In this document: positions 63,588 through 64,000 of the stretch, piece after piece
Position numbering within the stretch: position 1 is the first letter of the stretch
Layout of the letters: every line of letters starts with the position of its first letter
Source: Pseudomonas fluorescens
GTDB lineage: Bacteria > Pseudomonadota > Gammaproteobacteria > Pseudomonadales > Pseudomonadaceae
DNA: 64,000 nt
Assembly (NCBI RefSeq): GCF_003732425.1
Contig: NZ_MOBX01000003.1
Coordinates: 868,001-932,000, forward strand
Reading direction: 5' to 3'
Program-made: the position numbers and the translations under genes
The notes under the pieces: model-generated
What the model was told of the DNA's origin: nothing
Seen by the model: the letters and a program-made list of their open reading frames with translations, nothing else
Database searches by the model: none

Positions 63588-64000
63588 ATGACCGATCACG
63601 TCCATCATTCGGCCGCTGCCGGTTACAAAAGCGCTGCCGACACTTACGTCAAAGGGCGGCCGGACTATCCGCCACAGGTCAGTCAATGGTTAAGCGCGAC
63701 GCTGGGCCTGGATGGGCACAAGACCGTGATCGATCTGGGCGCCGGCACCGGCAAGTTCACCGGCCGTCTGGTGGCGACCGGCGCGCAAGTGATCGCGGTT
63801 GAACCGGTGGCGCAGATGCTGGAAAAACTCTCTGACGCCTGGCCCGATGTACTGGCCGTGGGCGGCACGGCGACCGACCTGCCGTTGCCGGACGCTTCAG
63901 TCGATGCAGTGATCTGCGCGCAAGCGTTTCACTGGTTCGCCAGCACCGAGGCGCTGACCGAAATCGCTCGAGTACTCAAGCCCGGTGGCAAGTTGGGGTT
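63588..64000 (+). CDS. Class I SAM-dependent methyltransferase, cut by the window end
   Basis: The visible 137 residues start at ATG behind AAGGAG. The SAM site VIDLGAGTGKFTGRL, the acidic VAVEP-type strand and CAQAFHWF are typical of UbiE/BioC-like enzymes. The substrate cannot be told from the fragment. It continues beyond position 64000. Confidence 0.88.
   Translation, partial: MTDHVHHSAAAGYKSAADTYVKGRPDYPPQVSQWLSATLGLDGHKTVIDLGAGTGKFTGRLVATGAQVIAVEPVAQMLEKLSDAWPDVLAVGGTATDLPLPDASVDAVICAQAFHWFASTEALTEIARVLKPGGKLG

Overview
The window is a chromosomal segment of a fluorescent Pseudomonas (P. fluorescens group, roughly 60% GC). Three things point there: the typical Pseudomonas genes (mvaT, the ptxS-kguEKTD cluster, hpd, gor, ahpC/ahpF); the abundant inverted REP doublets (REPINs) with the GGGAGCGAGCCTGCTCGCGA core; and many small Pseudomonas-type hypothetical proteins. 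I saw no rRNA, tRNA, CRISPR array, IS element or prophage. The methyltransferase at the right edge is cut by the window end.

Layout. 0-1.6 kb holds four small proteins of unknown function. 1.6-8.3 kb is a minus-strand block: an ABC-F ATPase, topoisomerase IB, the molybdate importer modABC with a perfect ModE-type operator, and a nitronate monooxygenase. 8.4-12 kb carries a large Gly/Trp/Tyr-rich exported protein and an AcuI-type reductase. 12-14.7 kb is an alkylation-damage group (ada, alkB and a second 2OG-Fe(II) oxygenase). Its two transcription units share a nearly identical upstream motif at the same distance from their starts. 14.7-16.7 kb is a group of small proteins and lipoproteins. 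16.9-24.7 kb is metabolism and redox defence (galU, gor, ahpC, ahpF, gloA). It is interrupted by a divergent gene pair, a KfrA/TnpT-like coiled-coil DNA-binding protein and a TnpS-like tyrosine recombinase, with repeat-rich DNA between them. 24.8-34.7 kb includes mvaT, a CSS-EAL phosphodiesterase, two LysR regulators with neighbouring genes, hpd, rarD, an aldo/keto reductase and a VOC protein. 34.9-38.9 kb looks like a sugar-acid/glycerate module (MFS carrier, CdaR-type regulator, glycerate kinase). 39.2-42.1 kb has a chemoreceptor and an aminotransferase.

42.2-47.6 kb is the complete 2-ketogluconate cluster ptxS-kguE-kguK-kguT-kguD, with two exact TGAAACCGGTTTCA PtxS operators. 47.7-53.4 kb looks like an accessory insertion: an AT-richer 940-970 residue protein of unknown function preceded by a 16-bp palindrome, then a classical autotransporter. 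53.5-60.8 kb has a DUF1345 membrane protein and an RND efflux pair (adaptor and pump, no outer-membrane channel gene), divergent from an RstAB-like two-component system. 60.9-64 kb has pncA, an anti-sigma factor, an ECF sigma factor whose start codon is not canonical, a TPR protein and a methyltransferase.

Most notable points: the apparent orphan recombination system between gor and ahpC; the shared Ada-regulon motif together with an Ada that lacks three of its four N-terminal zinc cysteines; two genes whose C-termini are encoded by repeat elements (kguK by a REPIN, a VOC protein by a second repeat family); mosaic long intergenic repeats; and the AT-rich unknown gene. Family assignments come from reading the translated sequences. 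No database search was run.
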